In this document: positions 7,539 through 16,933 of the stretch, piece by piece
Layout of the letters: each line of letters begins with the position of its first letter
How positions within the stretch are numbered: the first letter of the stretch is position 1
From: an uncultured Dorea sp.
GTDB taxonomy: Bacteria > Bacillota > Clostridia > Lachnospirales > Lachnospiraceae
NCBI GenBank assembly: GCA_948602995.1
Contig: CAPEBR010000007.1
Coordinates: forward strand, 16,775-80,774
Direction of reading: 5' to 3'
Length of the DNA: 64,000 bases
Translations under genes and position numbers: made by a program
Notes under the pieces: generated by a model
Seen by the model: only the letters and a program-made list of their open reading frames with translations
What the model was told of the DNA's origin: nothing
The model's database searches: none

Positions 7539-9829
7539 AGGAGCAGTCCGGTGGAGCCCAGGGCTGTCAGTATCTCATCTCCAGATACGGTTACGGTTGT
7601 GACCAGGCCGGCTCCAAGGCCGGAGGTTATGGCCACTACACCCAGGATAGCGATCGTGCATACAAGCGTCCCGGCTAATATGGATTCTAATTCATATTGC
7701 TCTGTAAAGTATGCATCGTTTGATTCGTAGATAATTTCCATAACGTACGCGATACTGAGGCTGATATTTTCCTGTGCGGGATTCCCTTCAGAATCTGCCG
7801 GGAGTGATAGTTTGCCGCTTTCCCAGCCAATGGACAATTCGCAGCTTTTCAATGATGTGAATTTGAATGTGAAATAGATGTCTCCAAATCCCATTTCTTC
7901 GGCAATTTTATGTGTCTTTGTCAGGATTTCATCCCGGAGATCCTCGATTCCTTTAAAGCTCAGGAGCTTTATGAGTTTTTGGATTTTTTCGGTGAATTCT
8001 GTGGAAATGTTGCCGTTTTTGTCTTCTTTAATTTCAATCAACGCTTTATTTCCGGATTCCGGGTGAATGGACAGGGATGAATCTGCGGTTATGTAGTTGT
8101 TAATTGTCAGCGGTCCGCATGTAATGGTTCCAAGAGGGATCTTGTCTTTGATAAATGCATAGTTGTAGCTGAAAATTCCATCTACTGCTGCAACGACGGA
8201 CGTAAATTTGCGCAAATATTTTTCGCAGAGTGCTTTAATTCTCTCTTCGTTACTCACTGGGGTGACTGCTGTAAAGGTTCCGTGTCCTTTATCTCGTGCA
8301 GGATCCCTTGATAAAGCTGTTTTGTCCAGATCAAAGGATGGGGATGAGCTGAACCCTGGAATCTCCCACAACTGGTCAAAGGACCAGTTTGAAGGCAGCG
8401 GATATCCGCAGTTCCCTGTAAATCCGCTGGACATGTCTGCTACAAATGAGGAAACTGCGTATCCTCTGTCAGAGATCTCTGTACATACCTGACGTGGGGC
8501 GTAGATACCAGCTTTATATTGATTTGTATTGAATGCAGACTGGAATACCGAATGAATCTGTCTGAAATATTCTGCGATATACTGGTCTGCTTCATACGGC
8601 ATACAGTCGAAGTCTACTGCAAAGTAAATGATTGTTCCTAACGGAAATCCCAGACGTGCCGCCGCCTTGATTGCAGTAACTGCATCCGCTCTCCCCCTGT
8701 CTGGGTTTTGAAAATAGCGGAGATAATATCCTCCGTCCTGGTAAATGGGAAATATTCTTAAGCCTGCATCTGTGACTCGTTTGATTTCTGCAGGAGTTAA
8801 TGCCTTGGGTCGCATTTCGAGTCCGACAGTCCCTGTCAGATACCTTCCTACGACTTCATAGTGAGCTGCTTTCAGGTCTTTCGCCTGCTGCGCGTTGAGT
8901 ACAGTGGCACAGTCACAGGCAAAAGCCGGACGTTCCTTGTCCCCGCGGCTTATAAGCAGGGACATCATTGTCTGATATCCAACTTCCCCGGAATGATCTC
9001 TAATGACTCCATTCAAGCCGTAAAAAGACTGGAAATCCGAGACAGCAATCCTTGTGTTCTCAGTAAAGACACCGGTAAAATTCCCCGGATTATAGCCATT
9101 AAAGTACAATGCATACTGAACTAATTTATTAAACTCTGTCTTTGTATTTCCTACTTTTAAAGGCCCGGGAAACTTCGCCGCTGTCTGATCGCCAAAGTTT
9201 AATTCATTCAGATTGGTAATGGTTTCCCCTTCGTTCAGAATCCCTTCTGCAGCCTGTAATGCACCTAACAGGGAAAGGGCTGTTTCCCTTGACATGATTC
9301 CATCACAGGCTCTTACATTAATATAATCCGAATAATCAGCATTTAACTGACGCTGGATCAGCTGAATCGTTCCGTCTGACGGGGTAAGAGGACTGGCGGG
9401 TGCTGTAAACCAGTTGAAAGATAAGAGCGCCGCCCATACCTTCCAGTTCACAATCCCTGTCACACCAATATTTGCATCCTCCTGCAACTGTTTCACAGCA
9501 TTCACACCGGAATTATAATATATCCCCGTAATTCCTCCTGCAGCATACCCTTTGCAGAATAATGCACATTGAAGCAGACATACATTTATTGATGGTTCAT
9601 CGTCAGGATCCATCTTTAAAATGGGACTTAGCGATTTCATCTTTTGTAATGTAAGCGGCCCGGCTGCCCCGGTTGCACTGACATGGTTCTGAATCTGGAA
9701 TGCCCGTATGATTCCTTCCATTGTTAAGGTTCCAGTCTGACCGTTTTCCTCCAGGGGAACCCAGTCAAGGTGTCCGCCAAACATAGCATTAAGATAGATC
9801 TGAGCGTTTTTAACATTTGCATCTGCCAT
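7520..9829 (-). CDS. Peptidoglycan-binding / DUF1906 glycosidase-like protein without signal peptide
   Basis: A 769-residue protein. Residues 1-300 hold about four peptidoglycan-binding-like repeats (for example AGGITGIYYNSGVNAVKQLQ and FTGVFTENTRIAVSDFQSFY). Residues about 305-520 match the DUF1906 (Rv2525c-like, GH25-like TIM barrel) domain, with GRYLTG, IFPIYQDGG and IIYFAVDFDC. The last 240 residues are unrecognised and end in a hydrophobic Gly-rich segment (about 715-765). No signal peptide or lipobox is seen although the domains imply a cell-wall target. Its promoter is nearly identical to that of the 171-residue protein gene at 21941, and a holin and alternative sigma factor are encoded nearby, so release by the holin is a reasonable hypothesis. 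The final GTGHF and stop are contributed by a repeat unit. Confidence 0.85.
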   Translation of the reverse strand: MADANVKNAQIYLNAMFGGHLDWVPLEENGQTGTLTMEGIIRAFQIQNHVSATGAAGPLTLQKMKSLSPILKMDPDDEPSINVCLLQCALFCKGYAAGGITGIYYNSGVNAVKQLQEDANIGVTGIVNWKVWAALLSFNWFTAPASPLTPSDGTIQLIQRQLNADYSDYINVRACDGIMSRETALSLLGALQAAEGILNEGETITNLNELNFGDQTAAKFPGPLKVGNTKTEFNKLVQYALYFNGYNPGNFTGVFTENTRIAVSDFQSFYGLNGVIRDHSGEVGYQTMMSLLISRGDKERPAFACDCATVLNAQQAKDLKAAHYEVVGRYLTGTVGLEMRPKALTPAEIKRVTDAGLRIFPIYQDGGYYLRYFQNPDRGRADAVTAIKAAARLGFPLGTIIYFAVDFDCMPYEADQYIAEYFRQIHSVFQSAFNTNQYKAGIYAPRQVCTEISDRGYAVSSFVADMSSGFTGNCGYPLPSNWSFDQLWEIPGFSSSPSFDLDKTALSRDPARDKGHGTFTAVTPVSNEERIKALCEKYLRKFTSVVAAVDGIFSYNYAFIKDKIPLGTITCGPLTINNYITADSSLSIHPESGNKALIEIKEDKNGNISTEFTEKIQKLIKLLSFKGIEDLRDEILTKTHKIAEEMGFGDIYFTFKFTSLKSCELSIGWESGKLSLPADSEGNPAQENISLSIAYVMEIIYESNDAYFTEQYELESILAGTLVCTIAILGVVAITSGLGAGLVTTVTVSGDEILTALGSTGLLLGTGHF

Positions 9830-9855
9830 AAGTAATTCTCCTTCTTATATGTATT

Positions 9856-9905
9856 GATAACCGGTTATCTATAATAAAAGAAGACGAAAAGACTGGGAAT
9901 GTAAA
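9856..9905 (-). promoter_or_regulatory. Special promoter of the DUF1906 gene
   Basis: On the minus strand: TTTACA (-35), 16 bp, CTTCTTTTATTATA, then the palindrome GATAACCGGTTATC, which ends 26 bases before the ATG. The same arrangement with the same distances occurs at 21865-21914. TTTACA with a CTCTTT-like -10 is the pattern known for TcdR-type sigma factors, hence the inference that the sigma factor at 22690 reads it. Confidence 0.6.
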
Positions 9906-9906
9906 C

Positions 9907-9993
9907 CAATTGGGGACGGGACATTTTTCACATCAAAAGCTCCACTGGAGCTTTTGATGTGCGCTATGGCGAAAAATGCCCCGTCCCCAATTG
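9907..9993. repeat. GGGGACGGGG palindrome, long form
   Basis: Arms CAATTGGGGACGGG.. and ..CCCGTCCCCAATTG flank an inner palindrome ATCAAAAGCTCCACTGGAGC. It sits between the DUF1906 gene and the LytTR regulator and encodes the C-terminus of the latter (GTGHFSP, TAG). The CAATT/AATTG flanks are complementary to each other but differ from other copies. Confidence 0.88.
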
Positions 9994-10686
9994 ATATTGT
10001 AAATAATGGTGCAGAAATTCTTTTTTCTTCCCTTTGCTGACAGGCAGTCTGCAGCCATTATGCAGCACTATTTCCGTATCCTTCACTTCCTGTATATAGT
10101 CCATATTCACAATAAATGCTGCATGGCATCGCCCGAACCGTTTATCATCGAGTGCTTTTGTGTGTTCTTTCATGGTTTTTGTGCTTGTAATCTCCTTATC
10201 CTTTATATGCATCCGTGTTTTCCTCCCGTATGTTTCCACATAGATCAGCTCCTCAAAGGGGATCTTAATCCGGCTTTTCCCGATACGTTCTATAAAACTT
10301 CCCGGTGTCCTGGGTGTTACATTTACCAGTACTTCATGTAGTTCTCTGATAAGGAATTCGTCTGGAGAGGTTTTTAATAAATACTTTTCTGCACGGACAG
10401 AATAGCCCTGAATGGCATATTTATTGCAGTGGGAAAGGAAAATAATTCTGACGTTTTCATCGTACTTCCGGATTCTTCGTGCAACCTCTATTCCGTTTAT
10501 CTGCATCACGATATCCAAAATGATGATGTCCATTTCGTTGCCTTCCCTGCAGTATGTCAGAAGATCTCTGGCATTGGCGAACTCTTTTATATTCAAATCC
10601 AGGCGGCTTATTCTGTCGCATTCTTCCAGAAGCTTTCTGCATTTTTTCAAACATTTTTCCTCATCATCACAAATTATTACTTTCAT
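9964..10686 (-). CDS. LytTR family response regulator
   Basis: A 240-residue regulator with an N-terminal receiver (KVIICDDEE acidic pocket; phospho-acceptor Asp in IIILDIVM) and a C-terminal LytTR DNA-binding domain (FERIGKSRIKIPFEELIYVE-type start; here FIERIGK, and RCHAAFIVNMDYI). The ATG at 10686 is preferred because GGAGG lies about 8 bases upstream and the receiver begins at once; an ATG 72 bases upstream lacks this. It lies 143 bp downstream of lanM with no kinase beside it, so it is an orphan or shares the kinase at 14208. LytTR regulators commonly control bacteriocin genes. The last residues come from the repeat at 9907-9993. Confidence 0.88.
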   Translation of the reverse strand: MKVIICDDEEKCLKKCRKLLEECDRISRLDLNIKEFANARDLLTYCREGNEMDIIILDIVMQINGIEVARRIRKYDENVRIIFLSHCNKYAIQGYSVRAEKYLLKTSPDEFLIRELHEVLVNVTPRTPGSFIERIGKSRIKIPFEELIYVETYGRKTRMHIKDKEITSTKTMKEHTKALDDKRFGRCHAAFIVNMDYIQEVKDTEIVLHNGCRLPVSKGKKKEFLHHYLQYQLGTGHFSP

Positions 10687-10829
10687 GAATTCATACCTCC
10701 GTCTTATTGTGATCGTATGGCCAATATAACAAAAAGAGGATTTTGCTCTATTAACCACAATATAATTTTAATATTTTTTTCACAATAAAGGCAAGTAAGT
10801 GACTTCCATCCGCATTTGTATGCCTTCAA

Positions 10830-13800
10830 TTAGTTGTCGCCGTCAGATTGACTGCTCCGGCTATGCTGTGGCGTTTGTTTTTCCTGCTGAAGAAAATACA
10901 GCAGTATTCCTCCATATCCGCTCATCAGCCCTGGATTTAGCTTTTCCTGGGGCAGAAGCAATTCTGAAGCATCCTCCCATATCCTGCTTTCCAAATATCG
11001 TTCGATTATACTGCCATAATCTTCGCAGTGTGTGCCTGATATCTCGTCAGCACGCTTTAGGATCAGCAGATTCCCACATATGCCGTGGCATAAGCTCAGG
11101 CTGTCTCTTTTCCAGTAATTCTTTGTCTTCCGGTACGCACGAAAGAAATCGGTCTTTAACCGCTGTTCCCATTCCCCACAGTCTGCGCCGCAGGCGCAGC
11201 AATATAATCTGGAATAGAGCACTCCCGGCGCACCGTGACACCAGGCAACTGCATCTGCCCCTTCCTCCCGGATGTCTCTCCAGTTGTTCTGATCTTTGTC
11301 ATACAGACTGTTCTCATATGCCCATATTTTTTCAGCCAGGATCTTGTACTCTGGATTTCTTGTTTTCGTCCATAACCAGAATACCGGCATCAGAATCCCA
11401 CTATTCCCATGTGCCATCCCTGCCATGGCTGTCTCCTCCCCGCTTATATGCCATCCTATGCCGACCGGCATCTCTGTTGCGGCTTTCTCTAAAGTCCGGA
11501 CAGCCTGGGCAGCCATACTGATATACAGCTCATCCTCTGTAATCTCATACAGCCTGATGAATGCGAAAGCCGCCCCGGCATTTCCTGACAGGAGATCACA
11601 CCGGGTATCTTTTTTCAACAAACCGCTGACAATCTGCGCATGTTTTCTGGCATAAGACAGATAGGTCTCATCCCCACAGGCTTCATACATGTGTAAATAG
11701 GTATATAGAATAGAAGCTTCGCCTTCATAGAGACCTGTATTGGAGGATTGAAGTGTTTTCGGTGACTTCAGGCCAGTATCCGTGTAACGGAACAGCCTGG
11801 CCTTTAGTGCAAGGAAAATATCTGTTATTTCTTTCTTCTCATAATACTTGCATAGACTGGAAAACAAAAGCAGCATACCAGACAACCCTTCATAGAGATA
11901 CATGTTCATTGTTCTGACACTCCACGCCATGCTTTTCGTTGACACAAATCTCCATACAGGCCAGTTTACATCCGTTTTCTTCTTGTCCCATACAGCATAA
12001 GACAGAAGCCGTCGGGTTAAGTCTTCGACTACCTTCCTTCTCCTAAGATCAGATGTATTTACTTTTTCAGATTCCTCCGTATTTTCTACGCGGTATACTC
12101 TGTTTTGACATGCCTCTTTTCCCTCTGGCAACAGCTGCAGTGAACCTGCTATATAGTCACACTGCTGGTTCATATCCGTCCGGTTTAAGCCTTCCAGCTT
12201 TTCATAGACAGCAGATTTTGCTGTAAATTGGAAATAGTCTTTTATTTCCCCTCCATCTGCCGAATGCAGGGAAGTACTGTCTGGATCATAATAAAAATAT
12301 GGAATATCTCCTTTTAAAAGACTTCTTACTTCCGCTTCCACGATTGCACGTTCTTCTGTCTCTCTCCCCAGCCACATGGTATAGAGGAACAGCTCTCTCT
12401 TTGCCCCGTCATCTAAAAGATCCAGGTGATAGGAACTTACTAACGCCATGCTGTATCTCTGTGTATCTGCAACTAAAAAACGGCTCTTTCCTCTCAGGCA
12501 ATCTTTCAGCTTCTCTTTTAGAGCTGCTCTGTTCTCCATTGCCTGTCTGTAAGCTGCCTGGAATCCCCGGGTTATCTCTTTTTCGTAGAATACCGGCGAC
12601 TGATATGTATCCTGAAATATTACGGTGTTTTTCTGTTCTTTTGAAACCGGGTACTGGTATTTCACTGCCATGTCCGATGTCCCCTGGTTCACGATTACCG
12701 GAATCCTGAACGGGTATTTCTGACCGCCTTTTCCGCCCAGGGCGCTGTTATCTACTCCTTTTCCACCTTTATTCCAGGAGTAAAATGGCAGAAGACCTGT
12801 ACTCAGTACAGAATAGAATAACTGGTAATGTATTTCTTCCTCTGCTGTTGATGGCGACTTTTGATTCTTGATATTTACCAGTGTCTCCAAATCAATCAAT
12901 ACAGGATATTCTCCTGCGGAAATGAGATTCTCGCTATGGAGGTCTTTTGTTCCGAGAAGATAGGTTAGAAACAGCTGTTCCCCAAAACGTACATAAAATC
13001 TCTGTAATTCCTCTTTGGAACCGCAGGAAGCATGCTCTACAATTTCAGTCCAGCTATGGTCATGAAAAGAAAGAAATGCATACTGATACTGCCTGGTTCC
13101 TGTTCTTTTACTGATCCACTGAAGCAGATCCATAAAACCTTTTTCATTCTCCATGGACCGCGGTTTATATAAAAGCTTCCGGTTATTTTCAAAGCAGACT
13201 TCCATGACCTGCCTGCCCTGATTATGTACGTCCGCAAATCCGCCCCGGATTCTGGTGATCTGCCTGTATTCTGAAAAGCTGCCCCACTCTTCCTGAATCT
13301 TTATTCTGTCTTTTACAAAATGCTTTACTATCTCAGCGTAGTAATCTGCCATATTTTTCGCCTGCTCATAGACGCATCTGTCTAATATGGGAAATTCTTC
13401 AAATATGCTTTTTACATATTCTTCATCTCTTAACATGTGGCTGCAGAAGTATTCGTATTCCTCTTTTGTATCTTCACCTTTTAACATCTTCCGGTCTTTG
13501 CATTCGTACATTTTCTTGATAAGGGTTCTCATACATAATGCCTGGAGTCTATGCGCTAACTGCTTTGAAAAATCAGAGTAGATCTGTTTGTCGAAATAAT
13601 CTTTGTAGTCTTTTAGCTCTGATGCAACCAGGCCTGCGGCATTTTCAATAATAGGCTGATAAAAGGTTCCAAAAAATATTTCTTTCAATGACAATATCCA
13701 GGCTTCGCAAAAATATTTATTCAATTCTTTATCAAGCATACTTCCTATTAAATTTTTATCGCACTGATACTCTCTGTCTTCAAAATAAAATTTTACACTC

Positions 13801-13931
13801 TCATTTTCCTCTAATAGTTCTGATAAAATAGATTTTCCCAACACGCGCTCCCAATATTGTAATTTATGTACATTGAGTTTGTTCTCTTCATTTCCACTAT
13901 AAATTCTTTCTTGTAAATAACTTCTTTTCAT
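10830..13931 (-). CDS. lanM: Class II lanthipeptide synthetase LanM
   Basis: A 1033-residue bifunctional LanM. The N-terminal dehydratase (DUF4135-like) region holds the kinase-like motifs KLLYKPRSM and TKDLHSENL with LIDLETL. The C-terminal LanC-like cyclase keeps the zinc ligands: Cys898 in WCHGAPG and Cys948-His949 in LCHGICGN, plus HISGEETAMAGMAHGNSG. It dehydrates Ser/Thr of the precursor and forms thioether rings with Cys. The length is normal for LanM. The start follows GGAGAG. It lies 96 bp after the precursor gene, with a long hairpin between them. No LanT exporter/protease gene follows, which is unusual for this class. Confidence 0.96.
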   Translation of the reverse strand: MKRSYLQERIYSGNEENKLNVHKLQYWERVLGKSILSELLEENESVKFYFEDREYQCDKNLIGSMLDKELNKYFCEAWILSLKEIFFGTFYQPIIENAAGLVASELKDYKDYFDKQIYSDFSKQLAHRLQALCMRTLIKKMYECKDRKMLKGEDTKEEYEYFCSHMLRDEEYVKSIFEEFPILDRCVYEQAKNMADYYAEIVKHFVKDRIKIQEEWGSFSEYRQITRIRGGFADVHNQGRQVMEVCFENNRKLLYKPRSMENEKGFMDLLQWISKRTGTRQYQYAFLSFHDHSWTEIVEHASCGSKEELQRFYVRFGEQLFLTYLLGTKDLHSENLISAGEYPVLIDLETLVNIKNQKSPSTAEEEIHYQLFYSVLSTGLLPFYSWNKGGKGVDNSALGGKGGQKYPFRIPVIVNQGTSDMAVKYQYPVSKEQKNTVIFQDTYQSPVFYEKEITRGFQAAYRQAMENRAALKEKLKDCLRGKSRFLVADTQRYSMALVSSYHLDLLDDGAKRELFLYTMWLGRETEERAIVEAEVRSLLKGDIPYFYYDPDSTSLHSADGGEIKDYFQFTAKSAVYEKLEGLNRTDMNQQCDYIAGSLQLLPEGKEACQNRVYRVENTEESEKVNTSDLRRRKVVEDLTRRLLSYAVWDKKKTDVNWPVWRFVSTKSMAWSVRTMNMYLYEGLSGMLLLFSSLCKYYEKKEITDIFLALKARLFRYTDTGLKSPKTLQSSNTGLYEGEASILYTYLHMYEACGDETYLSYARKHAQIVSGLLKKDTRCDLLSGNAGAAFAFIRLYEITEDELYISMAAQAVRTLEKAATEMPVGIGWHISGEETAMAGMAHGNSGILMPVFWLWTKTRNPEYKILAEKIWAYENSLYDKDQNNWRDIREEGADAVAWCHGAPGVLYSRLYCCACGADCGEWEQRLKTDFFRAYRKTKNYWKRDSLSLCHGICGNLLILKRADEISGTHCEDYGSIIERYLESRIWEDASELLLPQEKLNPGLMSGYGGILLYFLQQEKQTPQHSRSSQSDGDN

Positions 13932-13947
13932 ATGATTCTCTCCAATA

Positions 13948-13986
13948 AGCCCCTGCAGGATAGCATAATGCTATCCTACAGGGGCT
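13948..13986 (-). terminator. Hairpin between lanA and lanM (attenuator?)
   Basis: A 39-bp near-perfect inverted repeat with arms AGCCCCTGTAGGATAGCA / TGCTATCCTGCAGGGGCT. It has no strong T-run on the lanM side, so partial termination or transcript end-protection that keeps the precursor in excess over the enzyme is likely, as is known for lantibiotic operons. Confidence 0.7.
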
Positions 13987-14027
13987 GTACAGCAGACACT
14001 ACTCTTCAGAAACCAACTTACTCCTTC

Positions 14028-14177
14028 CTAGCAACAGCCTATAGTCAAAAAGGTGCCGCAAAATAAAGTACTTGTTGCCTCTAATGCTAATTCATCTCTA
14101 TCTGCCATAATTTGTTTTACTTCCTCTATCTCAGCCAACAATTCTCCTGCATATAGCATACTGTCTTCTAAATGCAT
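14028..14177 (-). CDS. lanA: Class II lanthipeptide precursor peptide
   Basis: A 49-residue ORF missed by length cut-offs. GGAAAGGAGGGGG precedes the ATG. Residues 1-34 form an acidic helical leader (MHLEDSMLYAGELLAEIEEV onward, ending ELALEA) and the likely core is TSTLFCGTFLTIGCC: 15 residues with four Thr, one Ser and three Cys, enough for up to three thioether rings. The leader ends LEA, not Gly-Gly; mersacidin-type leaders also end in EAA. It lies 30 bp after the kinase gene and upstream of lanM on the same strand. Position, composition and RBS make it the substrate of LanM. Cleavage site and ring pattern are inferred. Confidence 0.88.
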   Translation of the reverse strand: MHLEDSMLYAGELLAEIEEVKQIMADRDELALEATSTLFCGTFLTIGCC

Positions 14178-14207
14178 CCGACCCCCTCCTTTCCCTTTGG
14201 TATATTA

Positions 14208-15527
14208 TCAATTTTCTAATTTGAAAAAAGATATCCCGACCCGAAAACTATCCCCTTTTGTATCGTAAGAAATAAGTCCCCCATGCCTTTTCACAATCCT
14301 CTCTACACTTTTCAAACCAAATCCATGCATACTTTTATTAGGTTTCTCACTCACAAATCTTTCTTTCTTTTTTTGGGGAATTGCAGCAACATTATTGGAA
14401 ATACATATATACATCAAACTTTCCTGTGTATTTATGTTCAAAACAATCCATCTTTTGTCACTTTGAATTTTCTCGCAAGCTTCTATTGCATTATCTAGTA
14501 GATTTCCAAATAATGCGCAGATCTCGCTATCTTTAATAGATAGCTGCGGCAGTCTAGATGCCTGAATCTGAAAATCAATTTCCTTACGTTTCGCAACGGA
14601 TCTTTTTTGGCTAATAACTAAATCTAATATTCTATTTCCCGTCCAAAAGCCATTTTTTTCAGTGCATAAATTATTCCCCATCTCCTTAATATAGTTGGAA
14701 ATAGATTCTATATCCCCTTGTTCGGCATAATTACTCAAGATCAACAAATGGTTTTTCATATCATGAAATAGCTGTCCATTTTTTTCCATCATTTGTAATA
14801 AATTTTCATATTCCTCTTCAAACACCTTCTCTTTCAACGTCAACATTTCATTTTGCATTTCAATACTTTTATATTTTATAATCAATAGTGTTATAAATAA
14901 TATAATTACTGTAATCGTAAGAATTGTAATCCCAACACTTCCCGGATTTTTCCCATTTTTTTCAACAATCAGACCATACATAACAAATTGACATCTTCTA
15001 ACCATTACCCCAAAGACTCCCCCTATAATAAGAAGTATCTTTTGATAGTAACATGCATCCTTTCCTATGGTCTGTAGTTTTTCCTTTTCTGCCCAAATCG
15101 CAAGCGCTGTTATCACTCTCGAAACCATATATCCTACGCAAGGTATTAAGGAGTCGGTTCTAATATAGAAACTACTCGCAAAGTCATCACCAAAAATATA
15201 CATATTGAAAAAACCTGTCAAAAAATCCAACAAGGCTAAAAGGGAATAATAGGTTACAATACATCCAATAGTGAAGAGTGGAATTTCATGCCGTATTAGT
15301 GAAACAGAAAATATGAATAATATAATAACGGTAGCAAACATACTATGCGAAAAAAAGGCAACATTCCGGTTAAAGGTCAACATAGAACCCAAAATTAAAA
15401 TACAGCTCCACATATTTACCTTATCTCTTCTTCTCATCCCCTCTTCCTTCCAAAAGATCCCAAAAAGCAGATAATATAACAGCCATATTTCAAAAAAGGA
15501 GACAATCATCAGACCTATAATCTTCAC
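14208..15527 (-). CDS. AgrC-like GHKL sensor histidine kinase
   Basis: A 439-residue protein with about six N-terminal membrane segments (1-210), a coiled linker, a phospho-acceptor His in LFHDMKNHLLI and a GHKL ATPase domain with N box NLLDNAIEAC and the Gly box HGFGLKSVERI. This is the layout of peptide-sensing AgrC/ComD kinases. It overlaps the regulator gene upstream by 4 bases (ATGA-type coupling) and is followed by lanA after 30 bp. The signal may be the modified lanthipeptide itself, since no agrD/agrB-like genes are nearby; that is inference. Confidence 0.9.
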   Translation of the reverse strand: MKIIGLMIVSFFEIWLLYYLLFGIFWKEEGMRRRDKVNMWSCILILGSMLTFNRNVAFFSHSMFATVIILFIFSVSLIRHEIPLFTIGCIVTYYSLLALLDFLTGFFNMYIFGDDFASSFYIRTDSLIPCVGYMVSRVITALAIWAEKEKLQTIGKDACYYQKILLIIGGVFGVMVRRCQFVMYGLIVEKNGKNPGSVGITILTITVIILFITLLIIKYKSIEMQNEMLTLKEKVFEEEYENLLQMMEKNGQLFHDMKNHLLILSNYAEQGDIESISNYIKEMGNNLCTEKNGFWTGNRILDLVISQKRSVAKRKEIDFQIQASRLPQLSIKDSEICALFGNLLDNAIEACEKIQSDKRWIVLNINTQESLMYICISNNVAAIPQKKKERFVSEKPNKSMHGFGLKSVERIVKRHGGLISYDTKGDSFRVGISFFKLEN

Positions 15528-16243
15528 ATCTTATCCCTCCAATATTGATGAATGTACTCTTTCACATGCCTGGAACGATCCCGGCTAATATCCACCCGTT
15601 TGTTATCATGCAGGTAAAGCATGTTTCCATCCCAACTGACAATATGCTTTATATTGACAAGATACCCCCTTTCTACCAGAATAAAATCTTCGCTGTCTAG
15701 CTCCTCCATAAGCTTCCCCAGTGAAATTCTTTCCCTGTATTCTCCCTGCTCTGTCACATATCGGATATACTTTGACCTCTGCTCCTTGTATATATAGATA
15801 ATATCACTCAGATAAAGTTTTCGCACATTCGCTGTATTGCCGATAAGACGGTATTCCTTTTCTTTTTTCTGCATCTGATCCATGAGCCTGACCAGTACAT
15901 CCTGCAGTCTTTCCTCCATATCTTCCTTCAGGATATACTGATATGCCTCAATCACATAGCTTGCTGCTGCATATTCTGAGTAGGAGGTCAGGAAGATAAT
16001 ATAACCTTCCGGGCATTTCTTTTTGATCACTTTTCCACAGTCAATTCCTGTCATGCCTTTCATCCCGATATCAAGAAGAAAAATCCGGAATGTATTCTCC
16101 TTTTCAATTGCTCCTATACATTCTTCTCCATCAGCAAAAGGTATGATCTCTATATCGTTATACTTTTCCGTAATATTTTTTACGCGCTTTAATATGTATT
16201 CTCTCATATGCTTCTCATCGTCTACGACTGCAATTTTTATCAT
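15524..16243 (-). CDS. LytTR response regulator (AgrA/ComE-like)
   Basis: A 239-residue regulator: receiver with IAVVDDEKH and acceptor Asp in FLLDIGMKG, then a LytTR DNA-binding domain (SDIIYIYKEQRSKYIRYVTE, and LVERGYLVNIKHI). Its start lies inside the end of the 16215-16808 gene (29-base overlap) and its stop overlaps the kinase start, so the three are translationally coupled. It is the probable partner of the kinase at 14208 and probable regulator of the lanthipeptide locus. Confidence 0.92.
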   Translation of the reverse strand: MIKIAVVDDEKHMREYILKRVKNITEKYNDIEIIPFADGEECIGAIEKENTFRIFLLDIGMKGMTGIDCGKVIKKKCPEGYIIFLTSYSEYAAASYVIEAYQYILKEDMEERLQDVLVRLMDQMQKKEKEYRLIGNTANVRKLYLSDIIYIYKEQRSKYIRYVTEQGEYRERISLGKLMEELDSEDFILVERGYLVNIKHIVSWDGNMLYLHDNKRVDISRDRSRHVKEYIHQYWRDKM

Positions 16244-16808
16244 TTTCTTTTCGCTCCAATTCGTAATATTTTTGCCTGTTTACATCTTGAAGGATTGCCT
16301 CATTCTCTTCTATATATAACTTAAATGTATTTTCCCATAAGGTTTCACTCCCTTCCTGTGTCAGTATCTTACCCGAATGGTATAAATACTCTCCTTCCTG
16401 TCTATTTTGAACCTTTTCAATGATATCCTCCACTACATCTGAGATCTTCATACAGTGCAGTCCTGGATTCCATCGTCCTAAAAGGTTCCGGATATTTGTT
16501 TTCGTTAAGAGAATCTTTTGGTTTCGCCATTTTTGTTCCGGAAATATGTAATCTATGTCTATGTCCAGATATGACGTAACCTTTAAAAATTCCTGTTTCC
16601 CTCTTTCATAAGGAAATCCCAGTTCCAAATATGCATAGATATGTGAAATCGTTTTAAACAAATACTCTTTCTCCCCTGTCAGCTCATATTTCCACCTCAG
16701 ATAGGAAATACTGCTTAACAGACTATCCCTGCTGTTAAGTCCCCTGTTTTCTATATTACATACGGCCATCTTGATGCCTTCAATCTCTATCACGTTGTAT
16801 AAATTCAT
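16215..16808 (-). CDS. Protein of unknown function at head of lanthipeptide operon
   Basis: A 197-residue soluble protein with no recognised domain, signal peptide or membrane span. The ATG at 16808 is preferred over a GTG 12 bases upstream because AGAAGGTG then has an acceptable spacing. Charged and aromatic-rich, it ends in a Lys/Arg/Glu-rich helix (YYELERKENDKNCSRRR). It overlaps the regulator gene and so belongs to the regulator-kinase-lanA-lanM transcript. A role in sensing or in lanthipeptide maturation is possible but unsupported by sequence. Confidence 0.75.
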   Translation of the reverse strand: MNLYNVIEIEGIKMAVCNIENRGLNSRDSLLSSISYLRWKYELTGEKEYLFKTISHIYAYLELGFPYERGKQEFLKVTSYLDIDIDYIFPEQKWRNQKILLTKTNIRNLLGRWNPGLHCMKISDVVEDIIEKVQNRQEGEYLYHSGKILTQEGSETLWENTFKLYIEENEAILQDVNRQKYYELERKENDKNCSRRR

Positions 16809-16843
16809 TATACTACACACCTTCTTCTATATAGTTAAACCAG

Positions 16844-16881
16844 AATTTCATTATTCGAAATCAATTTCATATAATGAAATT
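16844..16881. promoter_or_regulatory. Putative operator in divergent lan/XRE promoter region
   Basis: AATTTCAT-ATA-ATGAAATT (16863-16881) is an inverted repeat with 8-bp arms, and another AATTTCAT half site lies at 16844-16851. It sits between the divergent lan operon and the XRE regulator gene, the usual place for an autoregulatory site. The binding protein is inferred. Confidence 0.5.
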
Positions 16882-16933
16882 AACATTTTCCAATACTGCT
16901 GTTAGAATGATTATAGGAAGGAGAATGGTAAGC

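Noticed and set aside
14028..14177. Precursor ORF as an AgrD-type cyclic peptide
   Set aside because: No agrB gene; three Cys with several Ser/Thr and an adjacent LanM fit a lanthipeptide much better.
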